A DNA stretch of 41,223 nucleotides from Candidatus Sulfotelmatobacter sp. (GCA_035498555.1 DATKAB010000126.1:1-41223); one strand, 5' to 3'. Counted from the first letter of the stretch, positions 16,719-25,719 are shown. The notes: a model not told the origin generated them from the letters alone. A program made the numbers and translations.

Positions 16719-18015
16719 ACAACGCCCGCCCCAGCAGCGCTTCGAGCTGCGCTCGCGCCACGCGCAGATCGTAGCGAGCCCGGATCAGGGCCTGTCGCGC
16801 CTGGTCGAGCGTCGCCTGCGACGTGAGCAGGTCGAGCAATGTCGAGGTCCCCACCGAGTAGCGCTGCTGCTGCGTGCGCAGGTCCTCTTCCGATGCGGCC
16901 ACGGTGAGAACCTGGGCCGCCAGCTTCTCCTCGGAGGTGTGAAAGACCCCCAGGTCCTGGATCGCGCTCTCCTGCGCCGCGAGCCGCGCGTCGCGCAGCT
17001 GGGCCTCGGCGTTGGTGAGCGCCACGTCGGCGCGAGTCACCTGCTCCTCGCGCTGCAGCTGATCGAACACCGGCAGCGACATCGAGAAGCGTAGCGAGCC
17101 CGAGTAGGTCAGGTCGCCGCTCCATGGGCTGAAATCGCCGCTCGTGCCGCTGCCGCCCCGTGAATAGCTGGCGGTGATCGTGGGCAGATAGGCCGCCCAC
17201 GCGCTGTTGCGCGCGGCGCGCGCCGAGGTCACCGCGGTCTCGGCCGAGTGCACGGCCGGGCTCTCGCCGGCGAGCTTGAGAATGGCGTCGTCCTCGAGCG
17301 CGAGCCCCGGTCGATCGAGAGTGTCCGCGGCCATTGCCGTCACCGGATAGGGCGTGGCCACCATGCGGGTGAGCGTGGCGTTGGCGACCTCGAGATCCGA
17401 CCTCGCCTGAAGCAGCGCGATCTGCGCATTGCGGATCTGGATCTCGGCCCGCAGCGAATCCGAGCGCGTCGCGGTTTGCGCGCGCAGCCGCACGATCGCG
17501 GCTTTGTACTGCTCCTGCGCCTGCCCGAGCTGGGCTCGAGCCGCCGATTCCGACTCGATCGCCGCCAGCGAGTTGAAATACTGCTGCTGGACGTCGAGCC
17601 GCACCATGTAGGTCTGCTCCACCAGCCCCACGTCGGCGGCATCGGACTGGGCGTGCGCCTGTTTCAGATCGAAGATGCGCCGGCCACCCGCGAACAGCGT
17701 GACGTTGGCGCCCATCCCGATGTTGGTGGACCACGGCTCGGTGGGAAGGATCACCACCTGGCCGTTCTCGACCACGGTGCGCGGCCCCTGCGCGGGAAGC
17801 TGGCGAGTGGTTCCGGAGCTGAGCGTGAAACTCGGAATGAACGCCGCGTAGGCCGATCGGACGCTGGCGGCCGCGGTGCGCTGCTCGCCGATCGCCTGCA
17901 CCACCGCGGGCGAGTTCTTCTGCGCCAGTTCGATCGCCTGGTCGAGCGAGATCGGGCGCGGCAAGGAGTCCGCGCCCGCCATCGCCAGCAACGCCGAGGC
18001 GGCTGCAATCAGCAT
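16717..18015 (-). CDS. TolC-like outer-membrane efflux protein
   Basis: The 432-residue protein has a signal peptide and the duplicated outer-membrane-factor architecture: repeats opening with PISLDQAIELAQKNSPAV (about 22-39) and a second half around residues 215-400, each with long Ala/Gln-rich coiled-coil helices and a short beta segment. It would form the trimeric channel for the adjacent MacA/MacB-like complex and perhaps for the divergent RND pump, which has no channel gene of its own. The start ATG at 18015 has GGAAGGGAG about 10 nt upstream. It lies 41 nt after the Gly-rich protein gene and 46 nt before the adaptor gene, consistent with one operon. Confidence 0.9.
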   Translation of the reverse strand: MLIAAASALLAMAGADSLPRPISLDQAIELAQKNSPAVVQAIGEQRTAAASVRSAYAAFIPSFTLSSGTTRQLPAQGPRTVVENGQVVILPTEPWSTNIGMGANVTLFAGGRRIFDLKQAHAQSDAADVGLVEQTYMVRLDVQQQYFNSLAAIESESAARAQLGQAQEQYKAAIVRLRAQTATRSDSLRAEIQIRNAQIALLQARSDLEVANATLTRMVATPYPVTAMAADTLDRPGLALEDDAILKLAGESPAVHSAETAVTSARAARNSAWAAYLPTITASYSRGGSGTSGDFSPWSGDLTYSGSLRFSMSLPVFDQLQREEQVTRADVALTNAEAQLRDARLAAQESAIQDLGVFHTSEEKLAAQVLTVAASEEDLRTQQQRYSVGTSTLLDLLTSQATLDQARQALIRARYDLRVARAQLEALLGRAL

Positions 18016-18056
18016 GAACGATCGCTCCCTTCCACATGCGATCCAATCATTCCGAT

Positions 18057-18920
18057 TCAGCCTCCAACCCGGTCATAGACGCGCTTCACGTCCACGGGGG
18101 GCATCAGCCCATGCATGTCGAGATGGATCTGGATCACGAGCCGCTCGCCGTCGTCCTCGAGCGTGAAGGTCTGCAGCAGCGTCGAGCCGCGCCAGCTCGG
18201 GCGCTGCACCTGCAGCGCCTCGTCCAGCCAGCGCCCGGGCGCCACCTGCACTCTGCCACCCAATCCGGCCGTGTCGGGGGCCGAGCCATTGACCGTCACC
18301 TGAACCACGATGGCACCCGTCGAGTCCGCGAGGTTCAGAATTCCCCCGTTCTGCTTGATGGTCATCAGTTCGGGAAGTGGGCCCGGTGTCCGCGGAGGCG
18401 GTGCCGGGCTCTGGCCGCCGTCGGACGACTCGCCCCCCTCGCTCGACTCCGAGCCGCCGCCACCAAAATGAACTCCGCCTCCGTGGTGCCCGGTCCCGTC
18501 CGATCCCATGTCGCTGCCCCCGTCGCTGCCGCCGCCCCAGCCGCCACCCGAATGGCCGTGACCACCGCTGCCATGCATGCCGCCACCGCCTCCGCCACCT
18601 CCCCAGCCGCCGTGGCGCCCGCCTCCGCCGCCGTGCCCCCCGCTTCGCGGTGGCTCGCCGCTCAGGGCCAGATCGAGCCGCCAGGTGCCGGAGAGGTCGA
18701 ATGGGGCGAGTCCGGCCGCCGCGCGCGCGGCCGAGTCGGGCCCCGCCGTGGCCCCGAGGGTGGTGTCACGGTCTCCGCCTGGAATCGAAGCGGTCCTGGG
18801 AGCCGAAGCGCTCGCGGGCGGCGCGAGGTTCGGGGAAGGGGTCGCGGTGCCGCCCGCGCGCGCGCTTGCCACGGCCAGCAGCGACAGAGCGGCCGCAGTG
18901 CCTGCGATTCGCCGGATCAT
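18057..18920 (-). CDS. Exported Gly/His-rich low-complexity protein, first gene of efflux operon
   Basis: The 287-residue protein has a signal peptide (MIRRIAGTAAALSLLAVASARA). A mature segment follows with LSGTWRLDL (about residue 80), then an extended Gly/His/Ser-rich region (about 95-175) with GGHGGG, HGHSGGG and GHHGGG motifs, and a folded C-terminal domain (about 195-285) with beta-rich sequence (LMTIKQNGGILNLADSTG, TLLQTFTLEDDGERLVIQI) ending in VDVKRVYDR. The C-terminal part resembles domains seen in proteins that sense or bind envelope ligands, but I cannot name it. The Gly/His stretch may bind metal ions. I chose the ATG at 18920, with GGAG 6 nt upstream, because it gives a clean signal peptide. 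It leads the TolC-adaptor-permease operon and could be its substrate or accessory factor. Confidence 0.78.
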   Translation of the reverse strand: MIRRIAGTAAALSLLAVASARAGGTATPSPNLAPPASASAPRTASIPGGDRDTTLGATAGPDSAARAAAGLAPFDLSGTWRLDLALSGEPPRSGGHGGGGGRHGGWGGGGGGGGMHGSGGHGHSGGGWGGGSDGGSDMGSDGTGHHGGGVHFGGGGSESSEGGESSDGGQSPAPPPRTPGPLPELMTIKQNGGILNLADSTGAIVVQVTVNGSAPDTAGLGGRVQVAPGRWLDEALQVQRPSWRGSTLLQTFTLEDDGERLVIQIHLDMHGLMPPVDVKRVYDRVGG

Positions 18921-19212
18921 CGGAACTCCAGGTGCAAACCTCTGGCCGCTTGAACGGAGCCTGCTGCACTCGGCGAGCTCCGATCCGGGGTGGCGACCTC
19001 GACCTTCTGAGTAGAACCTACGCAGCGATTGTGGCAGAGATGTGATCAACGCGGGGCAAATTCGGGGAGCTGTCAGGGAGAAACCACTCAGACACCACAT
19101 CTCTACCCAAACCCGCGCATACGCTACATTTGTCACCCGGCCAGGGGTGACCCCGACGAATCGCGCCCGGGAGGGGCGCCTGTTCGATTCCAACCGAGGC
19201 CGCCAGGAAGCC
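18921..19212. promoter_or_regulatory. Divergent control region between the two export operons
   Basis: These 292 bases separate the Gly-rich/TolC operon (minus) from the two-component/RND operon (plus). The central part, about 19016-19135, is noticeably richer in A and T than the flanking DNA, as expected for divergent promoters. I cannot fix -35/-10 boxes with confidence; CATACGCTACATTT at about 19118-19131 is the best -10-like stretch for the plus operon. A perfect dyad lies just downstream, at 19132-19151. Confidence 0.45.
19132..19151. promoter_or_regulatory. Perfect 7-bp inverted repeat, candidate operator or leader hairpin
   Basis: GTCACCC (19132-19138) and GGGTGAC (19145-19151) are exact inverted copies around a 6-base spacer. 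The dyad lies about 60-80 nt upstream of the response-regulator start and just after an AT-rich -10-like stretch. It could be a dimer binding site or a hairpin in the 5' leader. OmpR-family regulators more often bind direct repeats, so the binder may be another protein. Confidence 0.5.
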
Positions 19213-19899
19213 ATGAATCAGACGGTTCTGATCATCGAGGACGATGCCCGCATCGCGGACCTGATCGAGAAGAATCTGCAATCGGCGGGATTCGATTGCC
19301 ACGTGTCGCCCGACGGAGGTCGAGCGCTGGCGGATTTCACCAGGCTCAAGCCCGCGCTGGTGGTGCTCGATCTCGGGCTGCCGGGAATCGACGGGCTCGA
19401 GGTCACGCGCCGCATTCGGAAGGAAAGCGACGTGCCCATTCTGATGGTGACGGCGCGGACCGGCGAGAGCGACAAGCTCCTCGGGCTCGAGATCGGCGCC
19501 GACGACTACGTGACCAAGCCGTTCAGCACTGCGGAGCTGGTGGCGCGGGTGCGGGCCCTGTTGCGGCGCTATAGCGGCACGGTCACCGAGCGGGTGCTCG
19601 AGCTGCATGGCCTCAGGATCGATCCGGGCCGCCGCACCGTCGAGCGCGACGGGCAGCCGATCCCGCTCACCACGCTCGAGTTCGATCTCCTCTACTTCCT
19701 GGCCGCCCGGCCCGGGCGGGTCTTTAGCCGCGAATCGCTGATGCAGCAGGTGTGGGGCAGCGACCGGATCGTGGACGATCGTTCGATCGACAGCCTGGTG
19801 AGTCGCGTGCGCCGCAAGCTCGAGGGTGAGTCGGCGCGCCCGCGCTTCGTGCAGACGGTGTGGGGCGCTGGATACCGGTTCGCGGAGTCCGAGAATTGA
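19213..19899 (+). CDS. OmpR/PhoB-family response regulator
   Basis: The 228-residue protein has an N-terminal receiver domain (about 4-115) with phospho-acceptor Asp53 in VVLDLGLPG, acidic pocket Glu9-Asp10-Asp11 and switch Lys102 in VTKPF, and a C-terminal winged-helix DNA-binding domain (about 130-225) with the family pattern LTTLEFDLLYFLA...VWG...TVWGAGYRF. I chose the ATG at 19213, where AGGAAG precedes and the receiver domain starts at once. Its TGA overlaps the TTG start of the kinase, so the pair is translationally coupled. It probably controls its own operon and perhaps the divergent efflux operon, as BaeSR does for mdtABC in E. coli; the ligand is unknown. Confidence 0.94.
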   Translation: MNQTVLIIEDDARIADLIEKNLQSAGFDCHVSPDGGRALADFTRLKPALVVLDLGLPGIDGLEVTRRIRKESDVPILMVTARTGESDKLLGLEIGADDYVTKPFSTAELVARVRALLRRYSGTVTERVLELHGLRIDPGRRTVERDGQPIPLTTLEFDLLYFLAARPGRVFSRESLMQQVWGSDRIVDDRSIDSLVSRVRRKLEGESARPRFVQTVWGAGYRFAESEN

Positions 19900-21347
19900 A
19901 GCGCGACTCACGGCACAGCCTGTTCTGGACCATCGCCGGGTTGTTCATTCTGGTGGCGGTGGTCGGAACGCTGCTGCAGGCCCTGGTCGCGGTCGCGGTG
20001 CTCGGCCCCCTCTCCCAGAGCGAGGACCGATCGCGCGTCGAGGTCGCCCTGAACGGCCTGATCTCGGAGCTGGTGACGGTGCTGCCGATGTCGCCCACCT
20101 CCATCGATACGCTGCTCGAGCGCCATCGCCGCACGCTGCTGCCTCGCGCGCCGTGGTTGTTCTTCCGCCAGTCGAACGGCGTCGTGTACTCGAATCCGCC
20201 CGGCCGCGAGCGCTTCGCCCGCGGCATACTCGACGGCACGCACGTGCCTCCTCCCACCACCGACCCCGCTGGGCACGCCGTCAATTGGAACCGACTCGAG
20301 CTGCTGGCGCGTGAACCGGTGATGCGCGGGTCGGAACGCCTCGGCGAGCTGGTGGCGATTCGCCCGGTACGGCCGGACGACACCTCCGGATCGCTCGGCC
20401 GGCTCACGCCTCTCCTTTTCCTTCCGATCGCGCTCATCCTCTCGATGGCGGCGGCGCTGGTGCTCCTGCGACTCCTGGTGCGCCGGCTCCGCGCCATCGA
20501 GACCCTGGCCGCGCGGGTCGCCGAAGGGGACCTGTCGGTGCGCATCGCCGATCCGAGCGGCGACGAGATCGGCCGGCTGGCCGAACGACTCGACCACATG
20601 GCGCAGAGCCTGTTCGAGGCGCGCGAGCGTGTCGAACAGAGCGATCGCCAGCGCCGCCAGCTGTTCGCCGACATCACCCACGAGCTGGCCACGCCGCTCA
20701 CCTCCATCCGCGGCTATGCCGAGACGCTGCTCGATCCGCAGGTGAACGTCTCGGGCGACGAGCGCGGCCGCTTCGTCCGCGGCGTGCTGGAGGAGGCGCG
20801 AAGGCTCGATCGGCTGATCCGCGATCTGTTCGATCTCGCTCGGCTCGAGGCCGGCGCGACTCAGCTGCAGCGCGAGCGGCTCGACTGGGTGGCGCTCTGT
20901 CGCAATACCGCCGAGCGTTTCTCGGCTCGTTTCTCCGACGCCGGTCTGCGCATGGAGTGGGGTGAAACGATTCCCGAAGCCTGGATCCACGCCGACGGCC
21001 ATCGCATGGAGCAAGTGTTGGAGAACCTGCTCGGCAACGCCCTTCGCTACGTCCCGGTCGGAGGCAAGGTCGCACTCTCGCTCACCGGCACCAACGGCGC
21101 CGGCACCTATCGGCTGCGGGTGGACGACGATGGCCCCGGGCTCAGCAATGAAGAACTCTCCCACGTGTTCGAGCGCTTCTACCGGGCACCCGGCGCGCGC
21201 GGCAGCGCCTCCCGCGACGGCGGCGGCTCGGGTCTCGGGCTCGCCATCGTGCGGGAGATCGTGGAGCGGCACGGCGGCTCGGTGCGCGCCGAGGCCACTC
21301 GTCCACACGGCCTGGCCATCACCATCGAATTGCCGCGGCAGCGTTGA
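19896..21347 (+). CDS. Membrane sensor histidine kinase
   Basis: The product (483 residues from the TTG at 19896) has TM1 at about 10-36, a periplasmic sensor of about 130 residues, TM2 at about 171-195, a HAMP domain (195-250), HisKA with phospho-acceptor His262 in ADITHELATPL, and an HATPase_c domain with N box (VLENLLGNALRY), G1 (DDGPGL) and G2 (GSGLGLAIV). I prefer TTG at 19896 over the upstream ATG at 19860 because it overlaps the regulator stop as TTGA, has GGAG about 9 nt upstream, and removes residues that lie within the regulator gene. It phosphorylates the response regulator encoded just before it. The sensor domain is not one I recognise; envelope stress or toxic compounds are reasonable signals. 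Confidence 0.92.
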   Translation: MKRDSRHSLFWTIAGLFILVAVVGTLLQALVAVAVLGPLSQSEDRSRVEVALNGLISELVTVLPMSPTSIDTLLERHRRTLLPRAPWLFFRQSNGVVYSNPPGRERFARGILDGTHVPPPTTDPAGHAVNWNRLELLAREPVMRGSERLGELVAIRPVRPDDTSGSLGRLTPLLFLPIALILSMAAALVLLRLLVRRLRAIETLAARVAEGDLSVRIADPSGDEIGRLAERLDHMAQSLFEARERVEQSDRQRRQLFADITHELATPLTSIRGYAETLLDPQVNVSGDERGRFVRGVLEEARRLDRLIRDLFDLARLEAGATQLQRERLDWVALCRNTAERFSARFSDAGLRMEWGETIPEAWIHADGHRMEQVLENLLGNALRYVPVGGKVALSLTGTNGAGTYRLRVDDDGPGLSNEELSHVFERFYRAPGARGSASRDGGGSGLGLAIVREIVERHGGSVRAEATRPHGLAITIELPRQR

Positions 21348-21396
21348 AAAGTACCCCGATGATCTCCCGGCCGATTCGCCCGATCGGAGCCCACTC

Positions 21397-22524
21397 TTGA
21401 ACGTGAGCGCACACTCGCGCCTTTTCGGTTTCAGGTTCACCGGTCCCACGCTTGCCGCGATTCTGATGACGACGGGTTGCGCGAGCGCCACCAAGTCCCG
21501 TGCGCCGCGCGTTCCCGTGGCGGTGGCGCGCGCCGAGTCGCGCTCCGTGCCGCTCACCCTCGCCGCCACCGGCACGGTCGAGCCGATTCAGACTGCCGCG
21601 GTGGGTTCGCAGGTCGGCGGCGTGGTCACTCGTGTCGCCTTCCGCGAAGGCGACGAGGTCGGCCAGGGCCAGGTGCTGTTCGAGCTCGACCCCCGGCCGT
21701 TCCGGGCCGCCCTCGAGCAGGCGGAGGCCACGCTCCAGAAGGATCGCGCCCAGTACGAGAGCGCGCGGCTCGAAGCCGATCGTGCCGCCAAGCTGGTCGA
21801 CCAGAACCTGATTTCGCAATCGGAATGGGACCAGGACCGCGCCACTGCCGAAGCCGCCGCGGCCTCGGTGCGCGCCGACTCCGCGGCGGTGATCACGGCG
21901 CGGCTGAATCTCCAGTACGCCTCGATCGAGGCGCCGATCTCGGGCAAGACCGGGCAGCTGATGGTGCATGTCGGCAACCTCATCAAGGCCGCCACCAGCG
22001 ACCCGCTGGTGGTGATCAATCAGATCCACCCGGTCCGGGTGCATTTCACGGTGCCGGTCGGCGACGTGCCGCTGGTGCAGCGCTATCGCGACAACCATCC
22101 GATGGTCGAGGTGCGCATCCCCGATTCCGACACCACGGTCCGCCGGGGCGCGTTGGTGTTCGTCGACAACGCGGTGGACGCCACCACCGGAACCTTGTTG
22201 CTGAAGGGTGAGTTCGAGAATCGAGACCGGGCGCTGGTGCCGGGACAGTTCGTGGACGTGCAGCTGGTGCTCGACGTGCAGAAGAACAAGGTGGTGGTTC
22301 CCGCTCCCGCGGTGAGCCGCGGCCAGCAGGGCGCGTTCGTCTACGTGCTCAATGCGGATTCCACGGTCGCGCCGCGTCCCGTCCAGGTGGAGCGTTCGAC
22401 CGACGAGCTGGCGGTGCTGGCCGGCGGCGTGGAGCCGGGCGAAACGGTGATCACCGACGGTCAGCTGCGCCTGTCGCCAGGCGCGAAAGTCTTGGTGAGA
22501 GCCGCGAAAGGCGGTACGCCATGA
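21397..22524 (+). CDS. RND efflux periplasmic adaptor, probable lipoprotein
   Basis: The 375-residue protein is a MdtA/AcrA-type membrane fusion protein. Its N-terminus has a short hydrophobic segment ending LMTTGC, which resembles a lipobox, though the Thr at -3 is not ideal. Then come a lipoyl half (GTVEPIQTAAVGSQVGG), a coiled-coil hairpin (about 105-170), the second lipoyl half (YASIEAPISGKTGQL), the beta-barrel (VHFTVPVGDVP) and a membrane-proximal domain. No ATG fits; TTG at 21397 has GGAG 7 nt upstream, with a GTG two codons later as the alternative. The stop overlaps the RND pump start by 4 nt (ATGA). It should link the pump to an outer-membrane channel. Confidence 0.9.
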   Translation: MNVSAHSRLFGFRFTGPTLAAILMTTGCASATKSRAPRVPVAVARAESRSVPLTLAATGTVEPIQTAAVGSQVGGVVTRVAFREGDEVGQGQVLFELDPRPFRAALEQAEATLQKDRAQYESARLEADRAAKLVDQNLISQSEWDQDRATAEAAAASVRADSAAVITARLNLQYASIEAPISGKTGQLMVHVGNLIKAATSDPLVVINQIHPVRVHFTVPVGDVPLVQRYRDNHPMVEVRIPDSDTTVRRGALVFVDNAVDATTGTLLLKGEFENRDRALVPGQFVDVQLVLDVQKNKVVVPAPAVSRGQQGAFVYVLNADSTVAPRPVQVERSTDELAVLAGGVEPGETVITDGQLRLSPGAKVLVRAAKGGTP

Positions 22525-25500
22525 ACCTCTCGGCCCTCTTCATCCAGCGCCCGGTCATGACCACGCTGGTCATGATCGGCGTGCTGCTGTTCGGCATCGT
22601 CGGCTACACCCAGCTGCCGGTGAACGATCTGCCGAACGTGGACTACCCGGTCATCTCGGTGAACGCCAACCTCTCCGGCGCGAGTCCGGAAACCATGGCC
22701 TCGGCGGTGGCGACCCCGCTCGAAAAGCAGTTCACGACCATCGCCGGCCTCGATGCCATGACCTCGTCGAGCGCCCTGGGCACGACCAGCATCACCCTGC
22801 AGTTCACGCTCGATCGCAGCATCGATGCGGCCGCGCAGGACGTCCAGTCGGCGATTGCCAAGACGCTGCGCTCGCTGCCCACCGGCATCGTGCCGCCCTC
22901 CTATCAGAAGGTGAATCCCGCCGATCAGCCGATCCTCTACCTGGCGCTCACCTCGCCGCTGCTGTCGCTCCAGCAGCTCGACGGTTACGCCGAGAACATC
23001 CTGTCGCAGCGGATCTCGATGGTGTCCGGGGTGGCGCAGGTGTCGGTGTTCGGGGCTCAGAAGTTCGCGGTGCGGATTCAGATCGACCCGCGTGCGCTCG
23101 CCTCGCGAGGCATTTCGCTCGAGCAGGTGTCGGACGCGATCAACAACGCCAACGTCAACCTGCCGACCGGCATCCTGTGGGGGCCGAATCGAACCGCCAC
23201 GGTGCAGGCCAACGGCCAGCTCTCGAACGCGAAAGAGTTCGGCGAGGTGGTGGTGGCGGTGCGGAACGGCGCCCCGGTGCGGCTGCGCGATCTGGGCGAC
23301 GTGCGGGACGACGTCCAGAACAACAAGGTGGCGAGCTGGTACCACGGCGAGCGTGCCATCGTGCTGGCCGTCCAGCGCCAGCCCGGCACCAACACCGTCG
23401 CGGTGGCGGGCGCGGTGCTCCAGCTGCTGGACCGGCTCCGACCGCAGTTCCCGGCCTCGGTCGAGATCCACACGCTCTATGACCGTTCGGAGTCCATCCG
23501 CCGCTCGGTGAGCGACGTTCAGTTCACCCTCCTGCTCACGCTGGTGCTGGTGGTGCTGGTGATCTTCCTGTTCCTGCGCAATCTGCCGGCCACCGTGATT
23601 CCGAGTCTCGCGCTCCCGCTCTCGGTGGTCGGCACGTTCGCGGTCATCAAGCCCCTTGGTTACAGCCTCGACAACCTGTCGCTGATGGCGCTCACCCTGT
23701 CGGTGGGCTTCGTTGTGGATGACGCCATCGTCATGCTCGAGAACATCCACCGGCACATGGAAATGGGGAAGCCGCCCATGCGCGCGGCGCTCGACGGCTC
23801 GCGCGAGATCGGCTTCACCATCCTCTCGATGACCGTCTCGCTGGTGGCGGTGTTCATTCCGGTGCTCCTGATGGGCGGGCTGCTCGGCCGGCTGTTCCAC
23901 GAGTTCGCGGTCACCATCAGCGTGGCGATCCTGGTGTCAGGATTCGTCTCGCTGACGCTGACCCCCATGCTGTGCAGCCGGTTCCTCAAGCTCGACCACG
24001 CCAGCGGCCATGGCCGTACGTACCAGGCGATCGAGGGCGCCTACGACCGCTCGCTGGCCTTTTACGAGCGAACGCTGCGCTGGGTGATGGACCACCGCCG
24101 TACCGCCCTGGCGTTCTCGCTGGGCATCCTGCTCGGCACCGTGGTGTTGTTCATGATCGTGCCCAAGGGATTCATTCCGAGCGAGGACACCGGTCGCATC
24201 AGCGGCACCACCGAGACCGCCGAAGGCACCTCGTTCGACGCGATGGTCACGCACCAGCGCGAAATCGCGGCGGTCATTTCGCAGGATCCGAACGTCGAGA
24301 CCTTCATGTCCTCGGTAGGCGCGGGCGGGCCGACCTCCTCGGTCAATCAGGGCCGCCTGCTCCTGCGCCTCAAGCCCCGTAACCGGCGCAAGCTCTCGGC
24401 CGACGACATCATCCGCGAGCTGCAGCCGAAGCTGGCGCGCGTGCCGGGGATCCGCGTGTACCTGCAGAACCCGCCTTCGATCAGCGTCGGGGGACGTTCG
24501 TCGAAGAGCCAGTACCAGTTCACGCTCCAGACCTCGGACATCAACGAGCTCTACGACAGCTCGAACCAGCTGCTGGCCAGGCTCCAGGACGTTCCACAGC
24601 TGCAGGACGTGACCAGCGACCTGCAGATCAAGAACCCGCAGGTGTCGGTCAATATCGATCGCGACCGGGCGGCGGCGCTGGGCGTCTCGGCGAACGACAT
24701 TGAGCAGGCGCTCTACGACGCCTACGGGTCGCGACAGGTTTCCACGATCTACACCGCCGACGACCAGTACTGGGTCATCCTCGAGCTGAAGCCGGAATTC
24801 CAGCGTGATCCCACCGCACTCGGCAACCTCTACGTGCCGTCGAAGAATGGGGATCTGGTCCCGCTCGGCGCGGTCGCCACGCTTGCTTCCGACGTTGGTC
24901 CCCTGACCGTGAACCACCAGGGCCAGTCCCCGGCGGTGACGATCTCGTTCAATCTGAAGCCCGGCGCCTCCCTGGGCGCGGCGGTGGACGCGGTGCAGCG
25001 AGTGGCCCGCGAAACGCTGCCTTCCAACGTCAACACCAACTTCAGCGGCACCGCCCAGGTCTTCCAATCGAGCCAGCAGGGTCTGTTGTGGCTGTTGCTG
25101 CTGGCGGTGCTGGTGATCTACCTGGTGCTCGGCATCCTGTACGAGAGTTTCATTCACCCACTCACGATTCTCTCGGGTCTCCCGTTCGCGGGCTTCGGCG
25201 CGCTCCTCACGCTGGTCATCTTCCGCACCGACCTCAGCATCTATGCGTTCGTCGGCGTGATCATGCTGATCGGACTGGTGAAGAAGAACGCGATCATGAT
25301 GATCGACTTCGCGCTCGACGCCGAGCGCGAGCAGGGCAAGTCGGCGCGGGAAGCGATCATCCAGGCATGCACCGTCCGCTTCCGGCCGATCATGATGACC
25401 ACCATGGCGGCCCTGATGGGCACCTTGCCGATCGCGGTCGGCCTCGGCGCCGGCTCGGAATCACGCCGGCCGCTCGGGCTCGCGGTGGTCGGCGGACTCG

Positions 25501-25658
25501 CCTTCTCGCAGGTCGTCACGCTCTACGTGACGCCGGTTTTCTATACCTATCTCGACGCCTTCCAGCGCCGGCTCTCGCGTGGTCGCTCGGCCCCGCGCCA
25601 CCGCGCCGGCTCGAGCAGCGAACGCGTGGAGCAGCCCCAGGTTCAGTCGGCCGGCTAG
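22521..25658 (+). CDS. RND (HAE1/AcrB-type) multidrug efflux pump
   Basis: The 1045-residue inner-membrane pump has the standard RND layout: TM1 near residues 10-28, a porter/docking loop, TM2-TM6, a second large loop and TM8-TM12. The proton-relay residues are present: the Asp pair at 400-401 in VVDDAIVMLE and Lys921/922 in GLVKKNAIMMIDF, so proton-driven export is likely. The overall sequence is closest to MdtB/MdtC-like pumps, with TM1 motif LPVNDLPNVDYPVI. It is a single pump gene, translated together with its adaptor and controlled by the two-component system upstream. No outer-membrane channel follows; the TolC-like protein of the divergent operon is the obvious candidate. Substrates (drugs, bile-like compounds, metals) cannot be told from sequence. 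Confidence 0.95.
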   Translation: MNLSALFIQRPVMTTLVMIGVLLFGIVGYTQLPVNDLPNVDYPVISVNANLSGASPETMASAVATPLEKQFTTIAGLDAMTSSSALGTTSITLQFTLDRSIDAAAQDVQSAIAKTLRSLPTGIVPPSYQKVNPADQPILYLALTSPLLSLQQLDGYAENILSQRISMVSGVAQVSVFGAQKFAVRIQIDPRALASRGISLEQVSDAINNANVNLPTGILWGPNRTATVQANGQLSNAKEFGEVVVAVRNGAPVRLRDLGDVRDDVQNNKVASWYHGERAIVLAVQRQPGTNTVAVAGAVLQLLDRLRPQFPASVEIHTLYDRSESIRRSVSDVQFTLLLTLVLVVLVIFLFLRNLPATVIPSLALPLSVVGTFAVIKPLGYSLDNLSLMALTLSVGFVVDDAIVMLENIHRHMEMGKPPMRAALDGSREIGFTILSMTVSLVAVFIPVLLMGGLLGRLFHEFAVTISVAILVSGFVSLTLTPMLCSRFLKLDHASGHGRTYQAIEGAYDRSLAFYERTLRWVMDHRRTALAFSLGILLGTVVLFMIVPKGFIPSEDTGRISGTTETAEGTSFDAMVTHQREIAAVISQDPNVETFMSSVGAGGPTSSVNQGRLLLRLKPRNRRKLSADDIIRELQPKLARVPGIRVYLQNPPSISVGGRSSKSQYQFTLQTSDINELYDSSNQLLARLQDVPQLQDVTSDLQIKNPQVSVNIDRDRAAALGVSANDIEQALYDAYGSRQVSTIYTADDQYWVILELKPEFQRDPTALGNLYVPSKNGDLVPLGAVATLASDVGPLTVNHQGQSPAVTISFNLKPGASLGAAVDAVQRVARETLPSNVNTNFSGTAQVFQSSQQGLLWLLLLAVLVIYLVLGILYESFIHPLTILSGLPFAGFGALLTLVIFRTDLSIYAFVGVIMLIGLVKKNAIMMIDFALDAEREQGKSAREAIIQACTVRFRPIMMTTMAALMGTLPIAVGLGAGSESRRPLGLAVVGGLAFSQVVTLYVTPVFYTYLDAFQRRLSRGRSAPRHRAGSSSERVEQPQVQSAG

Positions 25659-25682
25659 GCGGTTCCGGCCTCCGGCCCCAGG

Positions 25683-25719
25683 GGCGCGTCCCGATCCCGC
25701 AGGACCGGGGCGCGCCTTT
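25683..25719 (+). terminator. Intrinsic terminator-like hairpin after the RND operon
   Basis: An 11-bp stem (25683-25693 with 25706-25716, including one G-U pair) has a 12-nt loop and is followed by TTT at 25717-25719. It starts 25 nt after the RND pump stop. The T-run is short, as is common in high-G+C genomes, but stem strength and place fit a Rho-independent terminator. Confidence 0.65.

Noticed and set aside
16667-18046. A minus-strand frame slightly larger than the TolC gene and overlapping it
   Set aside because: Composition is Arg/Ala/Gly-rich without outer-membrane factor motifs; the TolC frame has the signal peptide and repeats.
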